A DNA stretch of 64,000 nucleotides, taken from contig CAIUHP010000045.1 in assembly GCA_903899015.1 (NCBI GenBank), positions 62,001-126,000 of the forward strand, given 5' to 3'. Position numbers and translations under genes: made by a program. Below the pieces are notes generated by a model. The model was not told the origin of the DNA. It worked only from the letters and a program-made list of their open reading frames with translations, and made no database searches. Source of the stretch: an uncultured Armatimonadota bacterium. Lineage in GTDB: Bacteria > Armatimonadota > Fimbriimonadia > Fimbriimonadales > Fimbriimonadaceae. Every line of letters starts with the position of its first letter. The first letter of the stretch is position 1. Shown here in pieces: positions 35,822 to 45,309 of the stretch.

Positions 35822-36397
35822 ATGACAACTCGTTCAACCGTAGGCGCACTCGCATCCGTAATGATCTTGGCAACCGCAACCGCCCATGCCGGCCATGCAC
35901 GGACACAAATGAATTTTGATCCGGTACCCGTTGGGAAGAAGGCTCCTGACTTTGCGGCATTCACGCCCGAAGGCAAAAAGGTCATGCTGAGCCAATTTAA
36001 GGGCAAGGTCGTTATCCTCGATTTTTGGGCTACTTGGTGTGGTCCATGCCAGATCTCAATGCCAGGACTCGAGAAAATCTATCAACAGGTTAATGATAAG
36101 AACGTTGTTGTTCTGAGCCTGAATACATGGGATAAAGAACCCGACTTCAAGGCTTGGGTTGCCAAGAATTCCGGTAGCACCTATCACTTTAATTTCGTTC
36201 GCGACCCAGCCGAAGGAGATCACGCCGGTATTCGCAAAGCGAGCATTGCCAAGAGGCTGTACAAAGTCGTCGGTATCCCAACGATGTACATCATTGACAA
36301 AAACGGAAATGTCGCCGGTTCGACCATTGGCGCAGGCAACGACGCAGAGATCGTCAAGATTCTAGGCAAAATCGGCGTATCAGCTGTTCTGCCGTAA
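35822..36397 (+). CDS. Secreted TlpA-family disulfide reductase
   Basis: 191 residues. Signal peptide at 1-23 (ending AHA), then the TlpA/ResA thioredoxin fold: PDFAAFTPEGKKVMLSQFKGK, redox motif WCGPC (Cys73, Cys76) and the cis-proline segment GIPTMYIID. It should act as a thiol reductant in the periplasm. Compared with the other TlpA-like protein in the window (WCPPC, Ala-rich tail) this one is canonical and has no tail. It has a clear ribosome site (AAGGGAG about 11 bases upstream) and thus a leadered transcript. Confidence 0.86.
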   Translation: MTTRSTVGALASVMILATATAHAGHARTQMNFDPVPVGKKAPDFAAFTPEGKKVMLSQFKGKVVILDFWATWCGPCQISMPGLEKIYQQVNDKNVVVLSLNTWDKEPDFKAWVAKNSGSTYHFNFVRDPAEGDHAGIRKASIAKRLYKVVGIPTMYIIDKNGNVAGSTIGAGNDAEIVKILGKIGVSAVLP

Positions 36398-36426
36398 GAT
36401 CGAACTCACAGAGTTTGGGGTGTGAA

Positions 36427-37089
36427 CTACCGGTGAATACTCACTCGGTTTGCCCACACCTCATTCTTCTCGTCAGTTGGTAGATCACTATCGTCGTTGA
36501 TCGTAAAAATGACGGACGCAATATTCTTTGTTCGGCTCTTTATCCCGAAAAAGGGGGCGCTACCGTCTTTAAGGCCCTTAACTGAAAAAGATCCAGATGC
36601 TTGCCCGATGAGATTCCCCTTAGAATCGTATGCCATTCCTACTACTGAAAAATGATTTCCACCGCGAGGTTGGAATTGAGAGCCAACTGCCGAAACGGGC
36701 GAATCAAATATCAATCGCAGCTGCGAATTAATGCCGTAGTAGGTTCGAATAATGAAGTCGTCCGGCAAGAAATCGCAATGACCCCCGTTAAACGATTCGG
36801 CAGTTGACTCGGTCCAAATTTGATATCCCTGGTATCCCGATGTATCTTCGAGGTTCGCACCGTCAAATTGAACGTAATCGCCTCCGTGAGTAGGGAACTG
36901 AGTGATCGCCTCGCCGTCGTACGTACTTAGATTGACAACCTGCCAATCAATGTAGTCGTTCTCCTTGATCGCCGCACGACTGGTTACCTTGGAAATGGGT
37001 GGAGTGATGGTGTCTCGAATATCGGTGCCACCACAACCCATTAACGCCAATGTCAAAAATGAAAGCGCGACAACTTGGAATTTGTACAT
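36427..37089 (-). CDS. Hypothetical lipoprotein
   Basis: 220 residues. The lipobox is LMGC with Cys19, so a lipid-anchored secreted protein is predicted. The body is a beta-rich domain (FDGANLEDTSG, RLIFDSPVSAVGSQFQPRGGNHF, ASVIFTINDDSDL) that resembles the beta-sandwich domains found near PEP-CTERM proteins, with phrases such as 'VSAVGSQF' and 'YDSKGNLIGQASG' also seen there, but no sorting signal is present. No function is assigned. A good ribosome site (AAGGGAG, 6 bases from the ATG) is present. Confidence 0.65.
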   Translation of the reverse strand: MYKFQVVALSFLTLALMGCGGTDIRDTITPPISKVTSRAAIKENDYIDWQVVNLSTYDGEAITQFPTHGGDYVQFDGANLEDTSGYQGYQIWTESTAESFNGGHCDFLPDDFIIRTYYGINSQLRLIFDSPVSAVGSQFQPRGGNHFSVVGMAYDSKGNLIGQASGSFSVKGLKDGSAPFFGIKSRTKNIASVIFTINDDSDLPTDEKNEVWANRVSIHR

Positions 37090-37278
37090 TTGAACTCCCT
37101 TGTTCTTGAATTCGACAGCTTTTAAGCACCTGATCGAATGCTCGTATATTTACCTAAATAATATAAAGGATACGATAGATCTTTTTGAACTGAAAATATT
37201 ATTTCTGCTCATTTTTTTGCGTCAGGTTTAGGGCACGAAAAAGTGACCAAGCTCGGCGATTGCTATCCCATCTGAGAA

Positions 37279-37428
37279 TTACTCAGAAGGGGCAAGATCG
37301 AGAATGGGTTCCAGCAGGGAAGCGTAATGCTTCCACCGATTGATAGAATTGCCGTGAGCCATATGGCGTACTTGCCAATGGCTCGGGGTGTTGACGGTCG
37401 AATTTGTTTCCTCAGGATCAAGGCATTT
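37279..37428 (-). pseudogene. Relic of a TPR-sulfotransferase gene (C-terminal 49 codons)
   Basis: Read on the minus strand this stretch gives a peptide whose C-terminal 48 residues align with the last 48 residues of the TPR-sulfotransferase at 40462-42150: shared segments include CLDP, NTPSHWQVR, INRW versus IHRW and LLEPI, and both end at the same place with a stop codon. The rest of the gene is missing; the relic begins directly at the TAG stop of the PQQ/Ig gene and happens to be in the same frame. It is too short to fold or function. Of the remainder of the interval 37090-37278, no gene is recognised; it is AT-rich near 37141-37215. Confidence 0.75.
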
Positions 37429-40269
37429 CTACGGGGTTACTGTGAGGGTTGCCGTTTTACTGATACCGATTGATGAGGCCGTGATGGTTACCGAAGACTG
37501 ACTTGTAACCTTTGAGTGAGTGACCTTAAAGGTGCCAGTTATCTTTCCGACAGGCACAACAACCGAAACTGGTACCTTGGCGGCTGAAGGATTCGAGCTG
37601 TTTAGTGTAATGCTTAATCCGCCTGTCGGAGCAATTCCAGTTAACAATACCGTTCCAGTAATTACCGTGCTGGCAATTCCTTTAACGGTTGTTGGCGAAA
37701 GGGTTACTGATGCCAAATACGGCTGTTGGATCGTAAGTTGGGTTTGCTGAGCCGAAGTTCCTAACTTACCGAGTATTCCGACCGTCTTGCCTGAACTTAC
37801 TGCTTTGGTGAGAACAGAGAATATTCCAGTCGTGGATCCAACAGGTACTGCTACCGAGGCAGCGACTGTCGCATAAGGTGCCGATGAACTCAATTTGACC
37901 AATACCGCGCCATTAAACGTGCTTGGGGCCGCATTTAAGGTCACAGTTCCAGTCGACTTATCGCCGCCGTTAACGGTGGTTGGAGAGAGAGTCAACAAGT
38001 TCAGAACGAATGGTGAAAGGGTGAGGGTCGTCGTCTTTGTCAATGTTCCTAGCCCAGCTGTTATAGTGTAAGTGACCAGCGAACTCACCATTTTGTGACT
38101 GACCGTAAACGTTGCGGAGGTAGTACCGCCAGAAATTTTTGCACTAATCGGAACTTTGACTAAGCTGGCGCTTGAGCTCTTTAGGGTGATTACGAGACCG
38201 GAAATGGGTGCGGGGCCACTCAAATAGACCGTTCCAACTATGTTCGTCGTTGATCCACCAACAACTCCACTTGCGGACAAGCTAACACCATCAAGCCCTG
38301 GGGGCTGAACGGCTAACTTTGCGTCGAACGAGTTCGAGCCAAAGGATGCGGTTACGGTGGAGGTGACAGTCGAACTCACCACCTTCGAATTAACTGTTAC
38401 GGTCGCGGACGTTGCTCCAGCTGGAACCATAACGGGTGAGGAAACGACCACGTTCGAGTTCGTCGAGGTTAGATTCACTGCAAGGCCCGAAGCCGGGGCT
38501 GGGCCGCTTATCGTAATCGTGCCACCTACCGGGTTTCCACCAACTGTCGCGTTACGCGACAGTGTAAAACCAGTTAGTTTAGGCGGCGTGATCGATAAAA
38601 CTGCTGATTGAGTTCCTCCGTTGAGTGTTGCTGAGATGGAGGCCGTTGTAGGTGCGGAAACTCCCACCGTGGTCACCGCAAATGTAGCTGATGTGGCTCC
38701 CGACGCAATTGTTACCGTGGCGGGAACAATTGCACTTGCTGTACTGGAGCTAAGATTGATCGTCACTCCTTCGGCAGGTGCCGCAGTTTTGATGGTGACG
38801 GTTCCAGTTGAACCATTGCCTCCGAGTACTGAATCCGGTGAAATTGAGAGGCTAATGAGTGCAATCGGTGGCGTAATCGTCAATGTTGCCGATTTCGAAC
38901 TGGTTCCCGACGTTGCCGTGATCACAGCGTCCACATTTGCTGCTACCTTAACTGTTGGTATTGCGAAAAATCCGGTAGTTGACCCTGCTGGAATCGTGAA
39001 CGATGAGGGAACGGTTGCTTCAACATGATCGCTCTGAATGGAAATTACCTGTCCTCCTGACGGAGCGGCATGAGAAAGTGTGACCAACCCTTGAGAAGGA
39101 CTTCCACCGACAACACTGGCGGGCCTTACGATAAAGTCAAGAATGGGAACATCGGTTATCGGTGTGCCTATGGCATAAAAAATGAAGTCACCTGAACCGA
39201 CATAGAGCGTGCCATCCCCACCAATTGTGGGAGGATTGTTGGCAAAGCCACCGGTTGTGAAGCTCCAAAGTTTCGTGCCGTCTGGCTTTACGGCATAGAT
39301 ATTGAAGTCGAAGGAACCGAAATATACCGTCCCGTCAGAGCCAATTACCGGAGAACCTTCAATCTTTTTGGTGGCAAGGAACTTCCATTTGAGAGTGCCG
39401 TCCGGATTGAGCGCGTAAAGGTTCTTGTCATCTGATCCAATGTATATCGTTCCATCAGGAGCAACTGCCGGAGATGTCCAAATCAGGTCGCCCGTCTGAT
39501 AGCTCCATTTTTTAGTTCCGTCGGGAGTAAAAGCGTAAAGGCTATGGTCATAACTTCCGAAATACACCGTGCCATCGGTACCAATAGCTGGGGCACCAAC
39601 GATGCCGACGTTTGCGTCCGTCGCGAAGGTCCATTTCTGAGTGCCATCTGGATTCACCGCATAAAACTGACCGTAGTCATTACCGAAATAAATGGTTCCA
39701 TCGGTGGCGACCGCTGGAGAAGAAGCAATTCCACTGTAGCTAGGGAACTTCCATGCAAGGATTCCGCTCGATTGAAATGCGTACAGGTAGCCGTCGTTGC
39801 TACCAACATAAACGATCCCATTAGGTCCGAACGCTGGACCGGTCCCCACTAAACTTCCCGTAGGGTAACTCCACTTCTTGGTGCCGTCCGGATTGACAGC
39901 ATAAAACTTGTAGTCGTCCGAGCCAACAAAGATCGTTCCATCAGAGCCAATTGCTGGTGCTCCATAAATTTGAGAACCAGTTGTAAAGCTCCATTTCTGC
40001 GTGCCATCCGAATTTAGAGCAATGAGATTTGCATCCGCCCCAAAATAGATCGTTCCATCAACCGCGATAACGGCTGGACCAAGTGTGTTGTATCTACCAG
40101 CCTGGAATGCCCATTTTTGGATACCATTGGATCCACCACCCATCCCAACTGCCGTGTTGAGGTTGTTCTGCCGAAACATCGGCCAGGGTGAACCAGGTTG
40201 TTGACCGAAGGTCAGAACTGTAAGCGCAAGCAACGCAGAGACGAGAGCGATCCGCAATTTATAAAACAT
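37429..40269 (-). CDS. Secreted PQQ-type propeller with six Ig-like repeats
   Basis: 946 residues from the chosen ATG (an in-frame ATG at 40320 would add 17). Signal peptide (YKLRIALVSALLALTVLTFG), then the W.MFRQNNLNTAVG.GGGSNG...W entry segment and an eight-bladed PQQ/BamB-like propeller (about 30-370; blades end in SDDKNLYAL-type motifs), followed by six Ig-like repeats of about 95 residues. It is a shorter sibling of the 1971-residue protein at 20634-26549 and looks like one of the units from which that protein was doubled. Binding or adhesion is more likely than catalysis. Its stop codon directly abuts a sulfotransferase relic. Confidence 0.82.
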   Translation of the reverse strand: MFYKLRIALVSALLALTVLTFGQQPGSPWPMFRQNNLNTAVGMGGGSNGIQKWAFQAGRYNTLGPAVIAVDGTIYFGADANLIALNSDGTQKWSFTTGSQIYGAPAIGSDGTIFVGSDDYKFYAVNPDGTKKWSYPTGSLVGTGPAFGPNGIVYVGSNDGYLYAFQSSGILAWKFPSYSGIASSPAVATDGTIYFGNDYGQFYAVNPDGTQKWTFATDANVGIVGAPAIGTDGTVYFGSYDHSLYAFTPDGTKKWSYQTGDLIWTSPAVAPDGTIYIGSDDKNLYALNPDGTLKWKFLATKKIEGSPVIGSDGTVYFGSFDFNIYAVKPDGTKLWSFTTGGFANNPPTIGGDGTLYVGSGDFIFYAIGTPITDVPILDFIVRPASVVGGSPSQGLVTLSHAAPSGGQVISIQSDHVEATVPSSFTIPAGSTTGFFAIPTVKVAANVDAVITATSGTSSKSATLTITPPIALISLSISPDSVLGGNGSTGTVTIKTAAPAEGVTINLSSSTASAIVPATVTIASGATSATFAVTTVGVSAPTTASISATLNGGTQSAVLSITPPKLTGFTLSRNATVGGNPVGGTITISGPAPASGLAVNLTSTNSNVVVSSPVMVPAGATSATVTVNSKVVSSTVTSTVTASFGSNSFDAKLAVQPPGLDGVSLSASGVVGGSTTNIVGTVYLSGPAPISGLVITLKSSSASLVKVPISAKISGGTTSATFTVSHKMVSSLVTYTITAGLGTLTKTTTLTLSPFVLNLLTLSPTTVNGGDKSTGTVTLNAAPSTFNGAVLVKLSSSAPYATVAASVAVPVGSTTGIFSVLTKAVSSGKTVGILGKLGTSAQQTQLTIQQPYLASVTLSPTTVKGIASTVITGTVLLTGIAPTGGLSITLNSSNPSAAKVPVSVVVPVGKITGTFKVTHSKVTSQSSVTITASSIGISKTATLTVTP
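37432..39146 (-). repeat. Six tandem ~285-bp repeats encoding Ig-like domains
   Basis: The units share the V.GG...TGTV...AP..G......S.....P..V.VPAG.T...F.V scheme with the arrays at 20637-24018 and 62153-63588. Confidence 0.82.
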
Positions 40270-40461
40270 TGAAAACCAAGATTTCTGAAAGAACAATAGC
40301 ACTGTTGGAAGGCGCTTCATAGGTGTATGTCCCTATTCGTAAGCGAACTCTAAAAATCGCCACGGAGCCGCGTTTCCTTCCAATCGTGATTCTTAAGGAA
40401 TTAGTCTGATTTGAGCTAGTTATGTTCGCAACTCATGCAATTGGAAAAATAGCCGGAGTTG

Positions 40462-42150
40462 CTACTTGACCGAACCTAGGTCGTTGATGGGCTCTAGGAG
40501 GCCCGGATAGTATTGCCACCGATGAATCGACGTTTTATAGACTGGTTGCCGAACTTGCCAATGGCTTGGAGTGTTGATTGTCCCTGTGGTTGCAACTGGA
40601 TCCAGGCATATTGGATCCCAATCTAAATCCACGAAGCGGATAAGGTCCTGAATGTTGGACTCTGGGTTGGAAACCAGATGCTCATAATCGACTTCCATTA
40701 TCAAATTTGGATCAATTACTGAACGCCAATGCGCCATCAGCCGAAGGTATTCACGGTAAGCAAATCCAATATTAGAGATATCGTGAGCGAAATCTGGAGC
40801 ATAGCGATATGGAGTTACAAAGGCGGAGAGGCAGGTATCGAGGGGATCTCTTCGGCAATGAATGATCTTAGCTTGCGGATAGGCTAGATGAATTAATCCG
40901 AGTGCCCAATAATTGAGTGGCATCTTATCGGTTATTCGGGAGGACGAAATAGAATTGTGGTCCAGTTCCGCGTCGTAGTCGAGGATCCAGTTTCGAATCG
41001 AAGACGGAACATCGACCTCTGAAAGTAGTTCAAGTAAGAACTTGGGCTGGTTCTCGGTCCAAAACCGAAGTTCACCGGCGGCACTGATTTCTGGGTGGCG
41101 AGAAAGAATTTGCTCAACAAGGGTCGTGCCAGAGCGGATCATTCCAACGATGAACACCGGACGCTTGCTCGCCGAGCCAGCCTCCCGATAATTGGAGAAG
41201 AGATCCTTCGTAAATAAGTTAATTAGGCGATCGACCTTTTTTGTTTCAAATTCACGATCAAATGGTTGCCGGTTTTTGCCCATGGAAGCAAGGGCAATTT
41301 GATTTGCCTTTTCAAAATGTTGTGCGGCGGCCGAGAACTCTCCAACGTCGTCAAAACACTTACCCAGGGCATAGTGCAATTGTCCGCGATCTGGCTCATT
41401 CGTCGTCGGAGAGTTGATCATCCTTTCCATTTGTTCAACAATTGGGTGATCTTCTTCGGACATTTGCTTTGAATACGCTAGGGCAAAGTAAGCGGCGGCT
41501 AAATTGGGTTGCAGCTTAATCGAGGTTTCAAAGCACAATACAGCGTCCGTGAACTGCCCCTTCATCTGATGGATACGTCCAAGCATGCGATGAGCAGATG
41601 GTTCCTTGGGGTTGAGAAAGAGGGCTGCTCGAGTGAGCGATTCCGCTTCGTCCACAATTCCAAGGTCAGCAAGAGCTTGAGCGAGGTTCAAACGGACTGA
41701 AACAGACTTTGGGTCCAGAGTTAAGGCATTGCGAAGGACTGTAACGGCTTCAGCTGGACGATTAGCAATCGCGAGCAACTGACCATATTTGGCATGTAGA
41801 ACGGGAACCGTTGGGTCCAAGGAAATCGCACTTGTGATTGCCTGGATCGCCTCCGTCCAACGACCTTCAGCCTGACGCGCTAAGGTTAGATTGAAAAACA
41901 GATTGGGTTGGTTCGGAGCGAACTTGATTGCCCGGGAAAATGATTCTGCCGCTTCCGTCGGACGGCCTTGAGCCAACACGGACTGACCAAGCAAGTTTAG
42001 GTTTCCAACATCGTCAGGTTTCAGACGGATTGCCTGACGACATAGCTTCTCGGCTTCTGAAAACTGGCCACTCGAAAAGGCACGAAGTGCCGCTTGATGT
42101 TGGACGTCAAAGGAGCCAAGCGAACTCAGCTCCTTGTCTTTACCGTGCAT
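40462..42150 (-). CDS. TPR protein with C-terminal sulfotransferase domain
   Basis: 562 residues. About seven tetratricopeptide repeats fill residues 15-265 (for example AEKLCRQAIRLKPDDVGNLNLLGQ and AVTVLRNALTLDPKSVSVRLNL). A sulfotransferase domain follows: the 5' phosphosulfate loop FIVGMIRSGTTLVEQIL at about 331, and the 3' phosphate motif CRRDPLDTCLS at about 431. It should transfer sulfate from PAPS, with the TPR part choosing the acceptor; tyrosylprotein-like sulfation or glycan sulfation are both possible. No signal peptide is seen. A leaderless promoter box lies before the ATG. The gene is one of two intact paralogues flanking a pseudopilin gene. Confidence 0.83.
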   Translation of the reverse strand: MHGKDKELSSLGSFDVQHQAALRAFSSGQFSEAEKLCRQAIRLKPDDVGNLNLLGQSVLAQGRPTEAAESFSRAIKFAPNQPNLFFNLTLARQAEGRWTEAIQAITSAISLDPTVPVLHAKYGQLLAIANRPAEAVTVLRNALTLDPKSVSVRLNLAQALADLGIVDEAESLTRAALFLNPKEPSAHRMLGRIHQMKGQFTDAVLCFETSIKLQPNLAAAYFALAYSKQMSEEDHPIVEQMERMINSPTTNEPDRGQLHYALGKCFDDVGEFSAAAQHFEKANQIALASMGKNRQPFDREFETKKVDRLINLFTKDLFSNYREAGSASKRPVFIVGMIRSGTTLVEQILSRHPEISAAGELRFWTENQPKFLLELLSEVDVPSSIRNWILDYDAELDHNSISSSRITDKMPLNYWALGLIHLAYPQAKIIHCRRDPLDTCLSAFVTPYRYAPDFAHDISNIGFAYREYLRLMAHWRSVIDPNLIMEVDYEHLVSNPESNIQDLIRFVDLDWDPICLDPVATTGTINTPSHWQVRQPVYKTSIHRWQYYPGLLEPINDLGSVK

Positions 42151-42156
42151 TGAAGT

Positions 42157-42162
42157 AGATTA
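42157..42162 (-). promoter_or_regulatory. Minus-10 box of a leaderless promoter
   Basis: On the minus strand TAATCT is followed by 6 bases and then the ATG at 42150. It suggests the TPR-sulfotransferase can be transcribed separately from the lipoprotein gene upstream. Confidence 0.45.
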
Positions 42163-42168
42163 CTTCCA

Positions 42169-42315
42169 TCAAGGCTTATGGTTTTTCTGTTTGATGAAAT
42201 TAGGCACACCGAGCTTGGGCGTCCCTTCTGGTGGCTTCACATCATGGCTAGCATCGTTGCCCGAGCATCCCACAAGGAATACGCAGACAACGAATGCTAG
42301 AACGGTCAGCTTCAC
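42169..42315 (-). CDS. 48-residue lipoprotein coupled to the pseudopilin gene
   Basis: A short frame starting with GTG that overlaps the TGA of the pseudopilin gene by 4 bases (GTGA). The first 16 residues are hydrophobic and end in the lipobox FLVGC, so after lipid attachment only about 30 residues remain: charged, Pro- and Gly-rich ([19 protein letters not shown]) and finishing in a basic tail. The frame is open further upstream but only within the pilin gene. A tiny lipoprotein translationally coupled to a pseudopilin suggests a role in its assembly or surface anchoring; no family is recognised. Confidence 0.6.
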   Translation of the reverse strand: MKLTVLAFVVCVFLVGCSGNDASHDVKPPEGTPKLGVPNFIKQKNHKP

Positions 42316-43154
42316 GAGCCTTGGCAAGCCTGAATGGCCCAGTCGCAAGGCTTCGTGCTGTCCCACTTGTGGGTCTTCGCGTGTCCGTCTCCATAGACAG
42401 AATTGAAGTTACCCATGTGTCGGGCACGAACGTAGAAACCAGGAACATTGAGTCCGCTCACGGATTGGTTGGGCTTGCCATGGGTATAGCGCTGCCATCC
42501 ATAGTCCACATTTCGGTCGCTTCCGCTGAGGTCGGTCCAGTCTCCTTCCACAATCCAAATTGCAGTCGAAGGAACTTCGACTTCTGACTCGGAAACGGGA
42601 TCTCCGTTCCAATAAGCATAAGGATCGGTGCCGTGGGTGTAACCGGTCTTTCCGTTAGCGTTAAATGAAGGGTCAACTTGGCTAGCATAGGGCCATGTTT
42701 CCATGTTGTTCCAAGCCCAGCTTACGCGGAGCTCACCCTTTGGATTGGAAGTCGTGTTACCTGGATCAGCCCACTGTCCATTGATGTAGGCAGCGTAACC
42801 AAAGTTCGTATAGTCCTTGCTTGGGCAAACGAGCATTTCATAGCTCTTTATGTATGGCTGAATAATCTGATTCCAATAGAGCAGGCCGACACCGTCTCCA
42901 AACCATGGAGCTGACCAGGTTGGATCGTAGGAGCCATAGCTCGCTGGAACATACATGTTGTCGTTGTCGTTCGCATACATCATCGCGGACAGACCGGTTT
43001 GCTTGGCTTGCTGGGCGCACACGGTTTTCTTCGCTGCTTCCTTAGCTTGGGCAAACACAGGGAAAAGGATTGCGGCGAGGATTGCGATGATCGCAATAAC
43101 AACCAGCAACTCGATCAGGGTAAAGGCTTTCGTATTTTTATGCATGAGCTTCAT
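42312..43154 (-). CDS. Type II secretion/type IV pilus-like pseudopilin (DUF1559-like)
   Basis: 280 residues. The prepilin signal is clear: short basic leader, then [30 protein letters not shown], with the cut after Ala and Glu at position +5. The body carries conserved features of the large pseudopilins abundant in Planctomycetes and Armatimonadota, including the MYANDND segment, [15 protein letters not shown], and the C-terminal [20 protein letters not shown]. Such proteins are exported and N-methylated by a prepilin peptidase; their role in fibres or secretion is poorly known. No pilus machinery gene is in the window. A 48-residue lipoprotein gene follows with a GTGA overlap. Confidence 0.86.
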   Translation of the reverse strand: MKLMHKNTKAFTLIELLVVIAIIAILAAILFPVFAQAKEAAKKTVCAQQAKQTGLSAMMYANDNDNMYVPASYGSYDPTWSAPWFGDGVGLLYWNQIIQPYIKSYEMLVCPSKDYTNFGYAAYINGQWADPGNTTSNPKGELRVSWAWNNMETWPYASQVDPSFNANGKTGYTHGTDPYAYWNGDPVSESEVEVPSTAIWIVEGDWTDLSGSDRNVDYGWQRYTHGKPNQSVSGLNVPGFYVRARHMGNFNSVYGDGHAKTHKWDSTKPCDWAIQACQGS

Positions 43155-43310
43155 CGACAGCTTTAAGAGCGTGTTAAGGGAGTCGTGAGCAGTGTAATAC
43201 GCGTTCCTAAAATAGCTCTAAAAGGAAGAGATTGATAGCGTGACGACCACTATAGTGCTTAACCTGCAATCGTCCCTGCAGAAGATCCAGAACCGTGAGT
43301 GGAGAACGCT

Positions 43311-45170
43311 CTAATATGGATGCCTAACATTCTTGAGGGAGAGAAGATCGCCTAGATCATTTTCGTAAGGCTTCCACTTCTGAATCGAGGTTTTGTAGAT
43401 GGGCTGACGAGCTTGCCATTTGCTGGGAGTTCGTATCGAAGACTCATTTTCTTCGTGGTGGAGGCACGCATCGCTCCACTCAAGATCGCAGAACTCGAAA
43501 ATGTTTCGGGCAGTATCTTCTCGGTTCAAGATGAGGGACTCATAATCCATTTCGACCATCGATGATTTAGGCAAGATCGAACGCCAGTGATCCATTACCT
43601 TCATGTACTCTAAGTAATTGAAAACGATATTCGATGCGTTGTAGGCAAAGTTCGGGCCCTGCCCAAGATACGTTGTGTAAATCGAGAAGCACGTATCCAA
43701 CGGGTTCCTGCGGAGATGGATGATTTTTGCGTTGGGGAAGACTCTATGAATCAGTCCCAGATGCGAGTAGTTCAGAGGCATCTTGTCCGAGATCCGGCTC
43801 GATTTTCCGGCCACTGTCTCGATCGCTTGGACGTACCGTTTAGCAATATCTCGAACCTCATCCGCTGAAAGGTTTTTGTTTGGGAGCCTGCGGACCTGAT
43901 CAGCTTCGCGCATCCAAAAGACGGGTTCGCCAGCCGATGATACTTGGGGATGACTCGAAATGACTTGGTCGAGAAGGGTTGTTCCAGATCGAATCATCCC
44001 TACAATAAAGATTGGACAATTGCTTGACGAGTGACCATCGAGAGGAGTGTTGACGTGCTCCACCGAGTTTTCACTCATCAGGTGATCATTTAAGGCAGTC
44101 AGGGCGTCTCGGTCATAGGGGCGGCCTTCGTTATAGAGTTTGTAGGCTAACTCATTGGCGCGATGAAAATAGTGGATGGTCTTCGCGGCATCGCCTTGTC
44201 GCTCAAATCCACGTGCAAGAGCAAATCCGAGGTAAGTCCTACCCTTAAGGTCAAGATCCGATGAGTCAATCAGCCGCTCGGCTCTATCGAGCCAGCTTTG
44301 ACCGTCAATCTCAAATTGTTTTGCTTCGGCAAGCCCGTAATAGGCAACTCCTTGATGAGGCATTGCACGCAGTGAGGTCAGGAAGCAATCCACCGATTCA
44401 GCAAAACGGCCCTCTTGTTGAAGCCACAAGCCAAAGGAATTACCCGAATAGGGAAATGCGGTCATCGCGCTTTGATAAAGTGCCTCAGCTTCGTCCTTTT
44501 CGCCGACATAGGCTCTTGCCGCCGCAAGGGCAGTAATTAATTGGACTTCGGCGGGATGACGTTCAACTGCAACTTCGAGAATCTCTATGACCTCTTGTCG
44601 TGCATCCAGAATCTCTAGGATCCGAACCAACTCAAGATAGGACTCAATCCGATTGGGCTCCAATCGAATCGCTTCTTGGAATGCATCCTTCGCCTTGTAG
44701 ATTCTGTCGAGCCGAGTGAGTGCCAAACCAAGATTGAATTGATAAACGCCTGTTAAAGGGTCGCTGCGGGTTGCTTGGTGAAAGGCCCGAGCAGCTTGAT
44801 CCGCTTGATTGATCGTCAATCGACATAGGCCCAATTCGTTAAGCACGATTGGGTTTCGGGGGTTGATTTGGAGAGCCCGTTCACAAATGGCGGCGGCTTC
44901 TTCCGGGAGTCCCGTATTTTTCTTTGCGAGTGCTAGCCAATAGAGAGCTTCGTCCCGATGAGGAGAGGCGGCCACAACCGCTTGTAGGTGAGGCAAGGAC
45001 TCGGGCCATCTACCGGTTCGCCCCAATAACATTCCCAGAACAAAATGTCCTTCTGCGTGACTTGGGGAGACCGCAAGAAGCTTCCTTAGGTGGGCTTCTG
45101 CTTCAGATACTCGACCGGCTCGAAATGCGGTAGCGGCAATCCTGAAAAGTGCTTCATGGGAATCTTGCAT
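43311..45170 (-). CDS. TPR protein with C-terminal sulfotransferase domain, second paralogue
   Basis: 619 residues. Eight or nine TPRs (residues 5-340, e.g. AEAHLRKLLAVSPSHAEGHFVLG), then the sulfotransferase domain with FIVGMIRSGTTLLDQVIS at about 385 and LRRNPLDTCFSIYTTY at about 483. It resembles the gene at 40462-42150 through the whole length of the transferase domain, including SDKMPLNYSHLGLIH and the C-terminal TPSKWQARQPIYKTSI segment. It should use PAPS; acceptor unknown. It stands 156 bp upstream of the pseudopilin gene, in the same orientation. Confidence 0.83.
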   Translation of the reverse strand: MQDSHEALFRIAATAFRAGRVSEAEAHLRKLLAVSPSHAEGHFVLGMLLGRTGRWPESLPHLQAVVAASPHRDEALYWLALAKKNTGLPEEAAAICERALQINPRNPIVLNELGLCRLTINQADQAARAFHQATRSDPLTGVYQFNLGLALTRLDRIYKAKDAFQEAIRLEPNRIESYLELVRILEILDARQEVIEILEVAVERHPAEVQLITALAAARAYVGEKDEAEALYQSAMTAFPYSGNSFGLWLQQEGRFAESVDCFLTSLRAMPHQGVAYYGLAEAKQFEIDGQSWLDRAERLIDSSDLDLKGRTYLGFALARGFERQGDAAKTIHYFHRANELAYKLYNEGRPYDRDALTALNDHLMSENSVEHVNTPLDGHSSSNCPIFIVGMIRSGTTLLDQVISSHPQVSSAGEPVFWMREADQVRRLPNKNLSADEVRDIAKRYVQAIETVAGKSSRISDKMPLNYSHLGLIHRVFPNAKIIHLRRNPLDTCFSIYTTYLGQGPNFAYNASNIVFNYLEYMKVMDHWRSILPKSSMVEMDYESLILNREDTARNIFEFCDLEWSDACLHHEENESSIRTPSKWQARQPIYKTSIQKWKPYENDLGDLLSLKNVRHPY

Positions 45171-45257
45171 GGCTTCGCTTTCTATTCACGACAAACAAAC
45201 GGGAGTTGTCGTTTGAATACCGACATTGTGACATTGAGCACAAAAGTAAAACGAAAA

Positions 45258-45285
45258 GCCCCGAGTTCTTAAACGACCTCGGGGC
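45258..45285 (-). terminator. Intrinsic terminator of the second fucosidase gene
   Basis: GCCCCGAG pairs with CTCGGGGC across a twelve-base loop. On the minus strand it is followed by TTTTCGTTTT, the best T-run of any hairpin in the window. Confidence 0.78.
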
Positions 45286-45309
45286 ATTAACCAACCTAAC
45301 CCGTGCTTA

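Noticed and set aside
37141-37215. AT-rich stretch as a possible origin or attachment site
   Set aside because: No DnaA boxes, repeats or direct repeats of an attachment site were found; probably a promoter region for the lipoprotein gene.
10615-37431. General recoding of TAG as a sense codon, suggested by in-frame continuation after TAG at 10615 and at 37429
   Set aside because: TAG ends many intact genes at the expected place (for example 1437, 5787, 28269), and the sequence after 37429 belongs to an unrelated sulfotransferase relic.
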